The notes: a model not told the origin generated them from the sequence alone. 64,000 bases of DNA from Actinomycetota bacterium (GCA_009885805.1 VFJZ01000003.1:62001-126000), one strand, 5' to 3'; numbered from the stretch's first letter, positions 44,179 through 53,550 are shown. Made by a program: numbers and translations.

Positions 44179-46409
44179 GGCCACGTCAGCTCCACCTCGA
44201 TCGGATCGAGGGGCTCGACCGCCCGGCGCTCCTCGGCCACCAGCGCGACGACGCGGGCGTGGTAGCGGGGCCCGAACGGCTCCGCGGACTCGGGCAGGAG
44301 CACCGGCTCTGGCGTCGCTCCGCGGGCATGGCGGGCGGCGTTGCGACCGAGCGCGCGGTACAGCGGCGGCCCGACGAGGGCTGCGTTCGAGTACAGCTCC
44401 AGGTTCGCCAGCACCGGCAGGTCGGCACGGTGGATGAGGGCCGTCCCCTTGCCCTGCAGGCCGATGCCGACGCCGGAGCCCGACAGGCGCGCCGCCGTCC
44501 AGCCGATGTTGCCAACGTCGATCGACCGCCGCACCCGTACGACGCGGCTGGCCACGCCCTCCTCCTCGAGACCGGCCAGCACCTGCCGCAGCGCCTCCGC
44601 GACGGTGCAGCCGCCGAGGGTCTGCCAGACGGTCACGGCGAACGCCGGTGACAGGCCGACGACGACCTCGTCCGGGCGCGGACGCTCGCGCGCCGGGCGG
44701 CCATTCGCCACGCGCAGACAGCCGGCCGCCGGCCCCTGCTCCGCGACGAGGTCGGCGTGCGTCCGCTCCTGTCGCACACGGCCGATCTGATCGCGACGGT
44801 CGGCCGAGATCCGGTAGCCGCTGCCCGGGCCGCTGTAGTCGTTCGGGTCGGTCAGGTTCGAGAGCACGCGCATCTCGGTGTCGTAGATCGCGGCCGTCTG
44901 CAGGTGGTCGCCGTCGAGCCGCGCCCGCAGCATGGCCAGCACCCGCTCGGACTCGATCGTGAAGCCGCGCTGCGCGAGCGCATCGACCACGTGCAGCCCG
45001 GTGATGCCTCGCGCCATGATCGCGTCGCCCGCGGCCGGCACGAGCCCGGGGTCGAGGGGCGGCAGGTCGAGGCTGCCGTGGGCGACGACGACGGCCTCGA
45101 CGTCCTCGTCGCTGAACGCGGCCAGTCCGAGCTCGTCGTAGACGGCGCGGCACGCCTCGGCGGCGCGACGCCGGAGCGGCAGCAGGTCCTCGTCCGAGCG
45201 TGATCGCAGACCGCCCTCGAAGCCCCAGTCGCGCTGGAGCACGAGGTAGTCGTCGAGGTCCTCGGCGTTGAAGTTCGACGGCCCGAACGCGTTGTCGTAG
45301 GCGGGGATCGAACCGAAGCCCGAGAAGAGGAAATCGGCGCCGGCGAGCAGGAGCGGCAGCGTGTGCGACGTCCGCCGGATGTCGGAGAAGCTCATCAGCG
45401 TGTCGTTGCCGGCGCACGATTCGAGGTCGCGCAGCATCACGCAGAGGTTCTCGGCGAGGACCTCGCGCATGCCGTCCTGGACCGAGGCTGTCACCGACAC
45501 GCCGTCGATGCCGCCGTTCTGCACGCCCTGCGCGCCCGCTGCTCGCGACAGCGCGACGCAGCGCGATTCCAGGTACAGCATCGACCGTCCCTCGGCGGCG
45601 CCCATCAGGCACTCCGCGCCCGACCCGGAGGTGAAGCGCATCTTCAGGCCGCGCGAGGCGTAGCAGGCGGCGAGGAACGCCTTCGACCAGGGCGTGTCGT
45701 CGCCGTCGACGAAGACCTGCTCGGTGCCGTAGACCGAGACCGTCTCGGCGTACGTGGTGAGGCCGCGGAGACCCAGTTCGAGTTCCGTGCGCTCCTCGAC
45801 CGAGCATTGCGTCAGCGCCCCGGCCCCGGCGACCTGCGATCCGACGAGCAACGCCAGCGCGTTCGACGGCGCGTCGCGCAGGACCGGCACCGTCGTCTCC
45901 AGCTCGCGAAAGCCGAGCGCGACCGCCGAGGCCGCGTCCGCCGCGATCAGGAGCGGGTGATCGACCCGGTTCGTGACGTGCGCCTGGATCGACGGTGTCC
46001 GGCGCACCCGCATCTTCGTCATCGCGCTCATCAGCTCGACCGGCGTCATCAGGGCGAGGACATGGGCGAGCTTCGCAGGCGACATCCCGCCGGCGAGACG
46101 CACGCAGTCGCGACGGGGGACGCCCGGGTCGACGAGCATCAGCGCGTAGTCGAGGTCGGCCGTTGCCATCGCCTCGTCGGCGACGTCGAGGTCGAGGCCG
46201 CGCCGCGCGATGAACTCGTCGATCAGGTCGAAGTTCGCCTCCGCGACGCCGTCCAGCTCCACGATCCGGCCCTGCGCGATCCGGATCGAAGGCGCTGGAT
46301 CGTTCGGCCCGGACATCGCAATCAGCCCGAGTGCAGGGTCATCGGGGACGAGCGTGTCGGATGATATCGGGCGGGTATCGAAGAACACCGCTCGTCGAGA
46401 CCGGGTCAC
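44175..46409 (-). CDS. B12-dependent diol/glycerol dehydratase, fused large + medium subunits
   Basis: 744 aa; DLIDEFIARRGLDLDVADEAMA, MTKMRVRRTPSIQAHVTN, TSGSGAECLMGAAEGRSMLYLESRC, GVQNGGIDGVSV, FSGFGSIPAYDNAFGPSNFNAEDLDDYLVLQRDW; C-terminal medium-subunit-like VVVGLSPAF...IGLQGKGTALIHRADLPVLANLELY. Confidence 0.92.
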   Translation of the reverse strand: MTRSRRAVFFDTRPISSDTLVPDDPALGLIAMSGPNDPAPSIRIAQGRIVELDGVAEANFDLIDEFIARRGLDLDVADEAMATADLDYALMLVDPGVPRRDCVRLAGGMSPAKLAHVLALMTPVELMSAMTKMRVRRTPSIQAHVTNRVDHPLLIAADAASAVALGFRELETTVPVLRDAPSNALALLVGSQVAGAGALTQCSVEERTELELGLRGLTTYAETVSVYGTEQVFVDGDDTPWSKAFLAACYASRGLKMRFTSGSGAECLMGAAEGRSMLYLESRCVALSRAAGAQGVQNGGIDGVSVTASVQDGMREVLAENLCVMLRDLESCAGNDTLMSFSDIRRTSHTLPLLLAGADFLFSGFGSIPAYDNAFGPSNFNAEDLDDYLVLQRDWGFEGGLRSRSDEDLLPLRRRAAEACRAVYDELGLAAFSDEDVEAVVVAHGSLDLPPLDPGLVPAAGDAIMARGITGLHVVDALAQRGFTIESERVLAMLRARLDGDHLQTAAIYDTEMRVLSNLTDPNDYSGPGSGYRISADRRDQIGRVRQERTHADLVAEQGPAAGCLRVANGRPARERPRPDEVVVGLSPAFAVTVWQTLGGCTVAEALRQVLAGLEEEGVASRVVRVRRSIDVGNIGWTAARLSGSGVGIGLQGKGTALIHRADLPVLANLELYSNAALVGPPLYRALGRNAARHARGATPEPVLLPESAEPFGPRYHARVVALVAEERRAVEPLDPIEVELTWP

Positions 46410-46416
46410 AGGCTCG

Positions 46417-46433
46417 ATCGTAGCGCCTACGAT
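46417..46433. promoter_or_regulatory. Perfect inverted repeat in the 30-bp divergent spacer between diol dehydratase and acyl-CoA dehydrogenase genes
   Basis: ATCGTAG-CGC-CTACGAT. Confidence 0.5.
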
Positions 46434-46439
46434 ACGACC

Positions 46440-47675
46440 ATGATGGGCACTCCAGCCGACCTGCACGAAGCGGCCCGCCGCCACGCCGCCGACGTCGTCC
46501 GACCGGGCGTCGCCGGCTGGGACGCTGCGGCGACCTTCCCTCGCGACGCGAGCTCGCAGGCTGCGGCCGCCGGACTCCTCGGCCTGTTCGCGCCGGCCTC
46601 GATCGGCGGTCAGGCGCTGAGCTACGCCGACGGCATGCGCGTCTTCGAAGAACTCGGTCGCGGCGACGCCGCCTACGCCTTCACGCTCTCCATGCACAAC
46701 GCCGTCACGGCGGCGATCGGCGCGTTCGCGGCGCCGGGCGTGCGGCGGCGATGGGGTCGCGCCCTCACCTCGGGTGAGGCGCTGGGAGGGTTCTCGTTGA
46801 CGGAGCCGCACGCCGGCTCGGATGCCGCAGCCATCACGACCCGCCTGACGCCGGACTTCAGCGGCTTCCGCCTCAACGGCACCAAGGCGTGGGTGACGCT
46901 CTGCGGCGAGGCCGACGTGTTCCTCGTGGCGTGTCGCACCGGGACGGAGCGCGGCACCAGCGACGTGGCGATGGTCGTACTCGACGCGGCGCGCGAAGGC
47001 GTCGAGACGGTGCGGCTGTACGACACCATGACCTCGGCGTTCCTGCCGATCGGCGAGATGCGACTGCACGACGTCCGGATCGAGCCGGACGAGGTCCTGG
47101 CGCCGGCCGGTAGCGGTTTCCAGGCGGCGCTCGGCGCGATCGACGTCGCACGAACCGACATTGCCGCGATCGCCGTCGGCCTGGCGGTCGAGGCGCTCGA
47201 GGCCGCGCTCGCCTACACGCGCGACCGTGCGCTCTTCGGCGGCAGCGTCCTCGACCAGCAGGCCGTCCAGTTCGCGCTCGCCGATATCGAGACCGACATC
47301 GTCGCCGGCCGGCTTCTCTACCAGCACGCCGCGGCGCTGCTCGGGACCCGTGAGGGCTCGGTTGCAGCCGCCCATGCGAAGCGTTTCTGCCCGGACATGG
47401 CGCTGAAGGCGGCAGTGGAGTGCGCCGAGCTGTTCGGCTCCTACGGCTGGCTGAAGGATGTCTCCGTGCTGCCGCGGCTCGTCGGCCTCGCGCGGATGCT
47501 GCAGACCGTCGACGGGACGCGCGAGGTGCAGCGCGTCGTGATCGCCCGCGATCTCGTCCGTCGGGCGAAAGCCCTCGGCGCGCCGAGGGCGACGAACGGC
47601 AGCGGGCGCTACGTCGCGGCCGACGTCGTTCCGGCCGACCGCGAGCGGATCGCGGCGCCGAGCACCGCTAGCTGA
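46440..47675 (+). CDS. Acyl-CoA dehydrogenase family protein
   Basis: GGFSLTEPHAGSDAAAITTRL, LNGTKAWVTLCGEADVFLV, LFGGSVLDQQAVQFALAD, LFGSYGWLKDVSVLPRLVGL, DGTREVQRVVIARDL. Confidence 0.93.
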   Translation: MMGTPADLHEAARRHAADVVRPGVAGWDAAATFPRDASSQAAAAGLLGLFAPASIGGQALSYADGMRVFEELGRGDAAYAFTLSMHNAVTAAIGAFAAPGVRRRWGRALTSGEALGGFSLTEPHAGSDAAAITTRLTPDFSGFRLNGTKAWVTLCGEADVFLVACRTGTERGTSDVAMVVLDAAREGVETVRLYDTMTSAFLPIGEMRLHDVRIEPDEVLAPAGSGFQAALGAIDVARTDIAAIAVGLAVEALEAALAYTRDRALFGGSVLDQQAVQFALADIETDIVAGRLLYQHAAALLGTREGSVAAAHAKRFCPDMALKAAVECAELFGSYGWLKDVSVLPRLVGLARMLQTVDGTREVQRVVIARDLVRRAKALGAPRATNGSGRYVAADVVPADRERIAAPSTAS

Positions 47676-47944
47676 CCGAGCGCCGCGACGATCCCGGCCG
47701 CGACGGCGACGACCGTCGGCGGACGGACGACCAGCAGCGGACCCGCGACGGTGCAGGCGAGTGAGCTCGCGAACGCGCCGCGTCGGCAGGGGATCGCGTC
47801 GGAGACGGTCAGCCCGGAGCCGCAGACGAACAGCACCAGCCCGCAGCTCCCGAACATCGCGAACACGCCCGGGCGTTCGAGCACGGCGCCGGCCGTCGCG
47901 GCGGTTGCCGCCGCGACGAGGCAGACGGTCCGCAGCGCGATCAC
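47609..47944 (-). CDS. Hypothetical small membrane protein
   Basis: 111 aa, hydrophobic; overlaps end of acyl-CoA dehydrogenase gene. Confidence 0.45.
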   Translation of the reverse strand: MIALRTVCLVAAATAATAGAVLERPGVFAMFGSCGLVLFVCGSGLTVSDAIPCRRGAFASSLACTVAGPLLVVRPPTVVAVAAGIVAALGQLAVLGAAIRSRSAGTTSAAT

Positions 47945-49005
47945 GGCACCGCCAGCCGGTCGAGGACGCGGCCCCGCTCGTCGATGAACGTGTACGTCGT
48001 CCCGTCGGCTCGCAGATCGATTCGCAGGAGGCCGTAGTCGAGCAGGGAGACGGCGGCGCCGGCCGTCCGCTGGGTGAAATCGAGATCGCCGGGTCCCATG
48101 CCGCTCGTTCCCACCGTGAAGGTCAGCATGCCGTCCACGACCCGGCGCTCGTAGCGGTGGAGGTGACCCGAGAGCACGGCGTCGACCCGGCCGCGCAACA
48201 CGTCGAGCAGGGGATCGCCGGGCTGGAGTGGGCGGTGCACGACGGCGAGACGCCGGGTGAAGCCAGGCTCGGCGAGCGCCTTGGCTGCGAACTCGGCGAC
48301 GCCGGTCGCGTCGCCGTCGACGCCCAGGACGATGATCTGGAGCGGGCCGTAGGCGGCGACGTGCCGTTCGGCCTGCAGGTCGAAGGCGTCCAGCAGGGCT
48401 TTCGGCCCGGGCGGGAACGTGTCGTGATCACCGAGCCCGACCACGAGCGGCGCCCGCTGGAGCAGGGGTGCAAGCGGCCGGAAGATGTTGCGGTCGAGCA
48501 GCGGCCCGGCGGCGTTCAGGTAGGAGTTGTCGCCGGTGGTGACGGTCAGCGACGGGTCCTGGGCGGCAGCGACGCGCGCTACCGCCCACTCGTGATCGTC
48601 GCCTGAACCGTAGTCGCCGATCGCGACCAGGGTGATCGGCTCGGCGAGCGTCGCCGGAGCGGTGCGGAACGATCCCGCAGCGCGCGCCACGCCGTCGATG
48701 CTCGCCGTCCACGAGTAGCGCGTGCCCGGCCGCAGCGCCGTGAACCGTCCGTCGACGGCCATCGACGGTCCGGCGCCCGGTGCCCAGGCGATCAGCTCCA
48801 CTGGCGCCGAGCTGTCCTGGCGCCAGTGGAGCTCGGCCGAGCTGTCGCCGACGCGCACGAGATACGGCCCGCGCGTGAAGGCCTCATCGGACGGCCCGAG
48901 CAGGTAGGCCTGCCAGTAGAAGACGATCGCCACCATCGCGACGACAAGCACCGCGGCGAACATCGTGACGGCCACGAGGGCGCGGCGCAGTCGCCGCTCC
49001 GTCAC
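47941..49005 (-). CDS. Metallophosphoesterase with purple-acid-phosphatase-like N-terminal domain and N-terminal membrane anchor
   Basis: PYLVRVGDSSAELHWRQD...GTRYSWTASIDG (PAP-N like), AIGDYGSGDDHEWAVA, TGDNSYLNAAGP, VGLGDHDTFPPG, VLSGHLHRYER. Confidence 0.87.
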   Translation of the reverse strand: MTERRLRRALVAVTMFAAVLVVAMVAIVFYWQAYLLGPSDEAFTRGPYLVRVGDSSAELHWRQDSSAPVELIAWAPGAGPSMAVDGRFTALRPGTRYSWTASIDGVARAAGSFRTAPATLAEPITLVAIGDYGSGDDHEWAVARVAAAQDPSLTVTTGDNSYLNAAGPLLDRNIFRPLAPLLQRAPLVVGLGDHDTFPPGPKALLDAFDLQAERHVAAYGPLQIIVLGVDGDATGVAEFAAKALAEPGFTRRLAVVHRPLQPGDPLLDVLRGRVDAVLSGHLHRYERRVVDGMLTFTVGTSGMGPGDLDFTQRTAGAAVSLLDYGLLRIDLRADGTTYTFIDERGRVLDRLAVP

Positions 49006-49448
49006 GTGGCCGGCGACAGCAGGCGAGCGACGGCCCTCGGGTCATCGATCCGTTCGCCGAACTCGGCGCGGATCACCGCCTCGTAGACCGGCCAGATGCG
49101 ACGCAGCATCGCGCGACCGGGCTCGGTGATCGCCACGAAGTTGCCGCGGCGGTCGGACGGGCAGTTGCGACGCTCGGTGAGTCCCGCCTCCTCGAGGCGG
49201 TCGATCAGCCGGGTCAGGCCCGAGCGGCTCATCACGATCGCATCGGCGACCTCGTACATCCGCAGCGCGCCGGCCTCTGCCTCCGAGAGAGTCAGCAGCA
49301 CGTCGTACCAGGCGAGCGGCGGCAGTTCGGCCGCGACCAGAGCCTCCTCGGCACGGGCGATGACGCGTGCCTGGACGCGCAGCACCGTGCGCCAGGCGGC
49401 AAGCGTCTCGACGTCGAGGATCACGGACACGTAAGAAGTTTCGCACAC
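49002..49448 (-). CDS. MarR family transcriptional regulator
   Basis: LPPLAWYDVLLTLSEAEAGALRMYEVADAIVMSRSGLTRLIDRLEEAGLTERRNCPSDRRGNFVAITEPGRAM. Confidence 0.92.
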   Translation of the reverse strand: MCETSYVSVILDVETLAAWRTVLRVQARVIARAEEALVAAELPPLAWYDVLLTLSEAEAGALRMYEVADAIVMSRSGLTRLIDRLEEAGLTERRNCPSDRRGNFVAITEPGRAMLRRIWPVYEAVIRAEFGERIDDPRAVARLLSPAT

Positions 49449-49451
49449 GAT

Positions 49452-49515
49452 GGTTGCGGTGGCAACCAGTAGCTGCTATACATACTATTGCATCGACAAT
49501 CACTGTCAGTGCAAT
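49452..49515. promoter_or_regulatory. Two palindromes in MarR/YceI divergent intergenic region
   Basis: GGTTGC-GGTG-GCAACC (49452-49467) and ATTGCAtcGACAatcacTGTCagTGCAAT (49487-49515). Confidence 0.6.
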
Positions 49516-49533
49516 CCTTGTTAGGGGAAGCAC

Positions 49534-50082
49534 ATGTCCGTCATCGAGACCGCCATCGCCAGCGCCACCTGGGCGATCGACGCCACGCACTCGTCCGTCG
49601 GCTTCGAGGTCAAGCACCTCGGCGTCGCCACGTTCCGGGGTAGCCTCGGCGAGGTCGCGGGCGCCGTCGTCACGTCCGACGGCTCGGTCGCCGCGGTCGA
49701 GGGTACCGCGGCGATCAGCAGCCTGCGCACCGTCGACCAGGCGCTGTCCGGGCATCTGATGTCGGCCGACTTCTTCGACGCCGACGCACACCCGGAGGCG
49801 CGCTTCCAGTCGACCTCGGTCACCCCGGTCGGCGACGACCTGATTGTCCGCGGCGACCTCGAACTGCGCGGCGTCTCGCAGCCGGTCGAGTTGCGCGGAC
49901 GGATCGAGGGCACGGTCACCGATCCCTACGGCAACGAGCGCATCGCGATCAGTGCGTCCGGCGTGATCGACCGGACGGCGTTCGGCATCTCCTGGAACGC
50001 CCCGCTCGCGAACGGCGTTCTGGCAGTGGCCGAGAAGGTGCGGCTGGTGCTCGACATCGAGGCGGTCAGGAACGAGGCATGA
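49534..50082 (+). CDS. YceI family protein
   Basis: TWAIDATHSSVGFEVKHLGVATFRGSLGEVAG, DADAHPEARFQSTSV, GDLELRGVSQPVEL, RTAFGISWNAPLANGVLAVAEKVRLVLDIEA. Confidence 0.94.
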   Translation: MSVIETAIASATWAIDATHSSVGFEVKHLGVATFRGSLGEVAGAVVTSDGSVAAVEGTAAISSLRTVDQALSGHLMSADFFDADAHPEARFQSTSVTPVGDDLIVRGDLELRGVSQPVELRGRIEGTVTDPYGNERIAISASGVIDRTAFGISWNAPLANGVLAVAEKVRLVLDIEAVRNEA

Positions 50083-50609
50083 AGACCGTTCTCGCCCTCT
50101 CCGGCTCCCTCCGCCGCGACTCCGTCAACACTCTGCTCCTGCGCATCGCGCAGGAGCAGGCACCGGACGGCGTCGATGTCGTGCTGTACAGCGGCCTCGC
50201 CGACGTACCTGCATTCAACGAGGATGACGAGGCCGCGCCGGGCCCCGCCGTCATCGCCCTGCGCGAGGCGATCTCCTCGGCCGACGGTCTCTTGCTCTCG
50301 ACGCCGGAGTACAACTTCGGCGTCCCCGGCGCCCTCAAGAACGCGCTCGACTGGGCCTCGCGCCCGTACGGCGACTCGGTGCTGACCGGGCGCAGGGCGG
50401 CCGTGATGGGCGTCTCGCCATCGCCGTTCGCCGCTCGCCAGGCGCGGACCGACCTGCGGCGGTCGCTGGCCCTGGCCGGAGCTGTCGTCGACGACGAGAC
50501 GACTGGCTTCGTCGCCGGACGTCTGGACACGGATCGCCTCGGTGTCGAGCGCGACGTCCGCGACGCGCTCGCGCAGCTGCTCTCGCTACAGCTCGCCGCG
50601 ATCGAGTAG
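50079..50609 (+). CDS. NADPH-dependent FMN reductase
   Basis: VLALSGSLRRDSVNTLLLR, STPEYNFGVPGALKNALDWASRP. Confidence 0.93.
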   Translation: MKTVLALSGSLRRDSVNTLLLRIAQEQAPDGVDVVLYSGLADVPAFNEDDEAAPGPAVIALREAISSADGLLLSTPEYNFGVPGALKNALDWASRPYGDSVLTGRRAAVMGVSPSPFAARQARTDLRRSLALAGAVVDDETTGFVAGRLDTDRLGVERDVRDALAQLLSLQLAAIE

Positions 50610-51251
50610 GTCGAGCAGGTAGGTCGCCGCCTCCTCGACGTGGCGGCGCGCGGCCTCACCGGCCGCCTGAGCGTCGCCGGTCGTCAGCGCGGCGACGAGC
50701 ACGCGGTGATCGCGGATGGTCATCAGCGGATCCGCGTGCTCGTACATCCGCTGCAGGAAGCGGCGGGTCGTCATCTGTTCGAGCCCTTCGACGAGGCGCG
50801 CCAGCAGCGGATTTCCGCTCGCCGCGTAGAGGGCGAGGTGGAAGGTGTGGTTGAGGGCCTGCTGGCGGGCGGCGTCGCCGCCCGCTGCGATCTCCTCCTC
50901 GAGGGCGACTTCGGCGGCGGTGATCGCGGCCAGTGCGGCCGGGTCGCGGTGCGCGACGGTTGCTCGAGCCGCCAGTTCCTCGAGCGCGGCGCGGATCTCG
51001 AAGAAGGCGACGATCTCGCTGCGGTCAGCGGCGCGGACGCGGACCTGGCCCGGCCCGGCATCGACGGCCAGGCCTTCCTGGATCAGCCGCATGATCGCCT
51101 CTCGAACCGGAGTTCGGGAGACACCGAGTCGCGTCGCGAGGTCGGTCGAGACGAGCGGCGTCCCGGCCGGCAAGGAGCCGTCGTTGATCGCGTCGCGCAG
51201 GCGACCGTGCACCTCGTCCCGAACCGTCGTCCCGCGCGCGATGCGCTCCAC
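50586..51251 (-). CDS. GntR family transcriptional regulator (FCD type)
   Basis: LRDAINDGSLPAGTPLVSTDLATRLGVSRTPVREAIMRLIQEGLAVDAGPGQVRVR. Confidence 0.92.
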   Translation of the reverse strand: MERIARGTTVRDEVHGRLRDAINDGSLPAGTPLVSTDLATRLGVSRTPVREAIMRLIQEGLAVDAGPGQVRVRAADRSEIVAFFEIRAALEELAARATVAHRDPAALAAITAAEVALEEEIAAGGDAARQQALNHTFHLALYAASGNPLLARLVEGLEQMTTRRFLQRMYEHADPLMTIRDHRVLVAALTTGDAQAAGEAARRHVEEAATYLLDLLDRGEL

Positions 51252-51283
51252 GGGCACGATTGTCGCACGGGCTCGGCGGTTCG

Positions 51284-52360
51284 TCAGCCGTGAACCGCGG
51301 CCCTCCAGCCGAATCGCGGTGCGACCTCGGTCGCGAAGCGCTCCGCCCACCGGCGCTGCGCCTCGCGTGGGGCGCCGGGCGTGACGGTGTGCAGGATGAT
51401 GTGGTTGAACCCGGCGGTCGCGAAGTCCGTGACGCGACGGGCGCAGGTTTCGGGCGAGCCGATGATCTGCGCCTCCGTCCAGGCCGGGATGTTCGCCGGG
51501 TCGCAGAGCCGCTTCCAGCCCTCGAACGTCGCCGTCCAGGCCTCGTAGCCGCGGATGCCGGCGATGTCGACGGTCCGCGCGCCGTAGTGGCTCACCTGCG
51601 CCTCCATGAAGCGCGGCATGTATTCCTGGGCCTCGGCGATGGCGCTCTCGTCGGTGTCGGCGACGATCACGTTCACGAGCAGTGGCCGCAGCTTCGAGAC
51701 GACCTCGCTCGTCCCGACCTCGCGCGCACGCCGCTCGAACGCCGGGAGTAGCTCCGGCGTCAGCGCGCCGAAGCTGGTGCACATCGGCGCCAGACCGAGG
51801 TCGGCCATCACGGTCGTGGACGCGGCCGAGCCGATCGCGCCGAAGAAGTCGATCCGCTCCCGGACCGGCGTCGGCCGGATCCGCACCGGCGTGTCGACCT
51901 TGACGTAGGTGCCTTCGAAGGTGAACGGTTCGCCGGACATCGCGCGGTCGAGCACGTGCCAGACCTCCGCGAATCGCTCGCGGGCCTCCTGCATGTCGAT
52001 GTCGAAGGCGTCGTACTCGTACTTGCCGGTTCCGCGCCCGAGCCCGACGTACAGCTTCTGGTCGGTCATGTTGGTCAGCATCGCCAGCTCGCCGGCCAGC
52101 CGCAGCGGCTCGTACCATGGCGTCACGAGTACGCAGGTGCCAAGGGCCAGGCCGGGGAAGCGGGCGGCGATATGGCCCATCAGGACGGTCGGTGCCGGAC
52201 ACGGGTAGTAGTCGGAGAAGTGGTGCTCGATCAGCCAGGCAGTGCCGTAGCCGAGCTCCTGGTGGAAGGCGCAGGAGTCGAGCAGGCCCGCGTAGAGCTC
52301 GGCGTCTGAGACGCCAGGCGCATCGGCCGGAACGGCGAGGAATCCGAAGTCCATCGTCAT
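51284..52360 (-). CDS. LLM-class (luciferase-like) flavin-dependent oxidoreductase
   Basis: ELGYGTAWLIEHHFSDYYPCPAPTVLMGHIAARFPGLALGTCVLVTPWYEPLRLAGELAMLTNMTDQKLYVGLGRG. Confidence 0.92.
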   Translation of the reverse strand: MTMDFGFLAVPADAPGVSDAELYAGLLDSCAFHQELGYGTAWLIEHHFSDYYPCPAPTVLMGHIAARFPGLALGTCVLVTPWYEPLRLAGELAMLTNMTDQKLYVGLGRGTGKYEYDAFDIDMQEARERFAEVWHVLDRAMSGEPFTFEGTYVKVDTPVRIRPTPVRERIDFFGAIGSAASTTVMADLGLAPMCTSFGALTPELLPAFERRAREVGTSEVVSKLRPLLVNVIVADTDESAIAEAQEYMPRFMEAQVSHYGARTVDIAGIRGYEAWTATFEGWKRLCDPANIPAWTEAQIIGSPETCARRVTDFATAGFNHIILHTVTPGAPREAQRRWAERFATEVAPRFGWRAAVHG

Positions 52361-52404
52361 GGGTTACAGATTAGACCTTTGGTCGTCCGGAGCGCAAGCA
52401 GGGT

Positions 52405-53115
52405 ATGCTCGGCCACATGCCGCCGCTCGGTCCGGTCGCCTCCGTTCCAGCCCACGAGCTCGTGCTCGACCAGTTGCGCCGCTCCATCCACCTCGGCCAT
52501 TTCGGGGCCGGCGCCAAGCTGCCACCGGAGCGGGAGCTCGCGAGCCAACTGAACGTGTCGCGGACGACCGTGCGCGAGGCTGTCCGGCTGCTGGAGACCG
52601 AGGGCCTGGTCGAGATCCGACGCGGGTCGGCCGGCGGCATCACCGTCCTGCAGCAGCGGCATCGACCAGCCGATCTGCGCCGGCGATTGAGCGAGTTCGA
52701 GGAGATCATCGACTTCCGGCTGGCGGTCGAGCCGATGGCGGCACGCCTTGCCGCGGAGCGACGGGCGCAGGCCGACGCGGTCGCCCTCACCCGGGCGCTG
52801 CGCCGACTGACAGAACTGGCCGCGACCGGCGCCGAGGGCGCCGTCTCGGACTGGGTCAGCGCCGATCGCGAGTTCCACCTGCTGATCGCGCAGTTCGCGG
52901 AGAACGAGTGGCTCGCGCGAGCCGTCGAGGATGCCCGCGCCGCGATGTTCCTGCCGATCGGGGCCGTGTGGGGTCGGCTCGAGCGACGGGCGCACGACAT
53001 GCACACGGAGATCCACGACGCGATCGTCGACCGCGACGGCCCGCGTGCCGCCGAGGCGATGACGGCGCACGTCGAGGCGACGAGGGCCGACATCCATGCG
53101 GTGCTCGCCCGCTGA
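52405..53115 (+). CDS. GntR family transcriptional regulator (FadR/FCD type)
   Basis: VLDQLRRSIHLGHFGAGAKLPPERELASQLNVSRTTVREAVRLLETEGLVEIRRGSAGG; FCD-like C-terminus. Confidence 0.93.
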   Translation: MLGHMPPLGPVASVPAHELVLDQLRRSIHLGHFGAGAKLPPERELASQLNVSRTTVREAVRLLETEGLVEIRRGSAGGITVLQQRHRPADLRRRLSEFEEIIDFRLAVEPMAARLAAERRAQADAVALTRALRRLTELAATGAEGAVSDWVSADREFHLLIAQFAENEWLARAVEDARAAMFLPIGAVWGRLERRAHDMHTEIHDAIVDRDGPRAAEAMTAHVEATRADIHAVLAR

Positions 53116-53121
53116 CGCCGG

Positions 53122-53550
53122 TTACACCAGCGGGTGCGACCAGCGCAGGTCGGAAAAGCGGGCGAAGCCGCGGTCGGCCGTGTACCACGTCGCGCCATGC
53201 TCGATCGCGAGTGCTGCCAGGTACGCGTCCGGCACGACGTTGCCCCGAGCGTCAACGTCACGGCAGAGGCGCGTGAAGATCGGCCAGTGCCGCTCGCCCG
53301 GTTCGACGGGCACGGCAGCCGGCGACGAGCGCAGGGCGTCTGCGAACGCGAGCGCCGCCGCGAGTGGCGTCGGTTCCCTGAACACGCGTGGATGGGTTAC
53401 CACGCGCAGGAATCCGCTCAGGACGGCCCCACTCAGCCCGAGCGGCTCGTCGTCGGTGCGGGAGGCATCGAGCCAGGCGCGGTAGGCCGCGTGGCGATCG
53501 GTCTCCGGCCGGTGTGCGTGGACGAGCACGTTGACGTCAACGCAACGCAT
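53122..53550 (-). CDS. PIN-domain toxin (VapC-like)
   Basis: MRCVDVNVLVHAHRPETDRHAAYRAWLDA; PDAYLAALAIEHGATWYTADRGFARF. Confidence 0.88.
   Translation of the reverse strand: MRCVDVNVLVHAHRPETDRHAAYRAWLDASRTDDEPLGLSGAVLSGFLRVVTHPRVFREPTPLAAALAFADALRSSPAAVPVEPGERHWPIFTRLCRDVDARGNVVPDAYLAALAIEHGATWYTADRGFARFSDLRWSHPLV

Noticed and set aside
44175-47375. Full 1066-aa extent of the minus-strand ORF
   Set aside because: Only 44175-46409 matches diol dehydratase; the N-terminal ~320 aa are antisense to the acyl-CoA dehydrogenase and read as noise; GTG at 46409 chosen.
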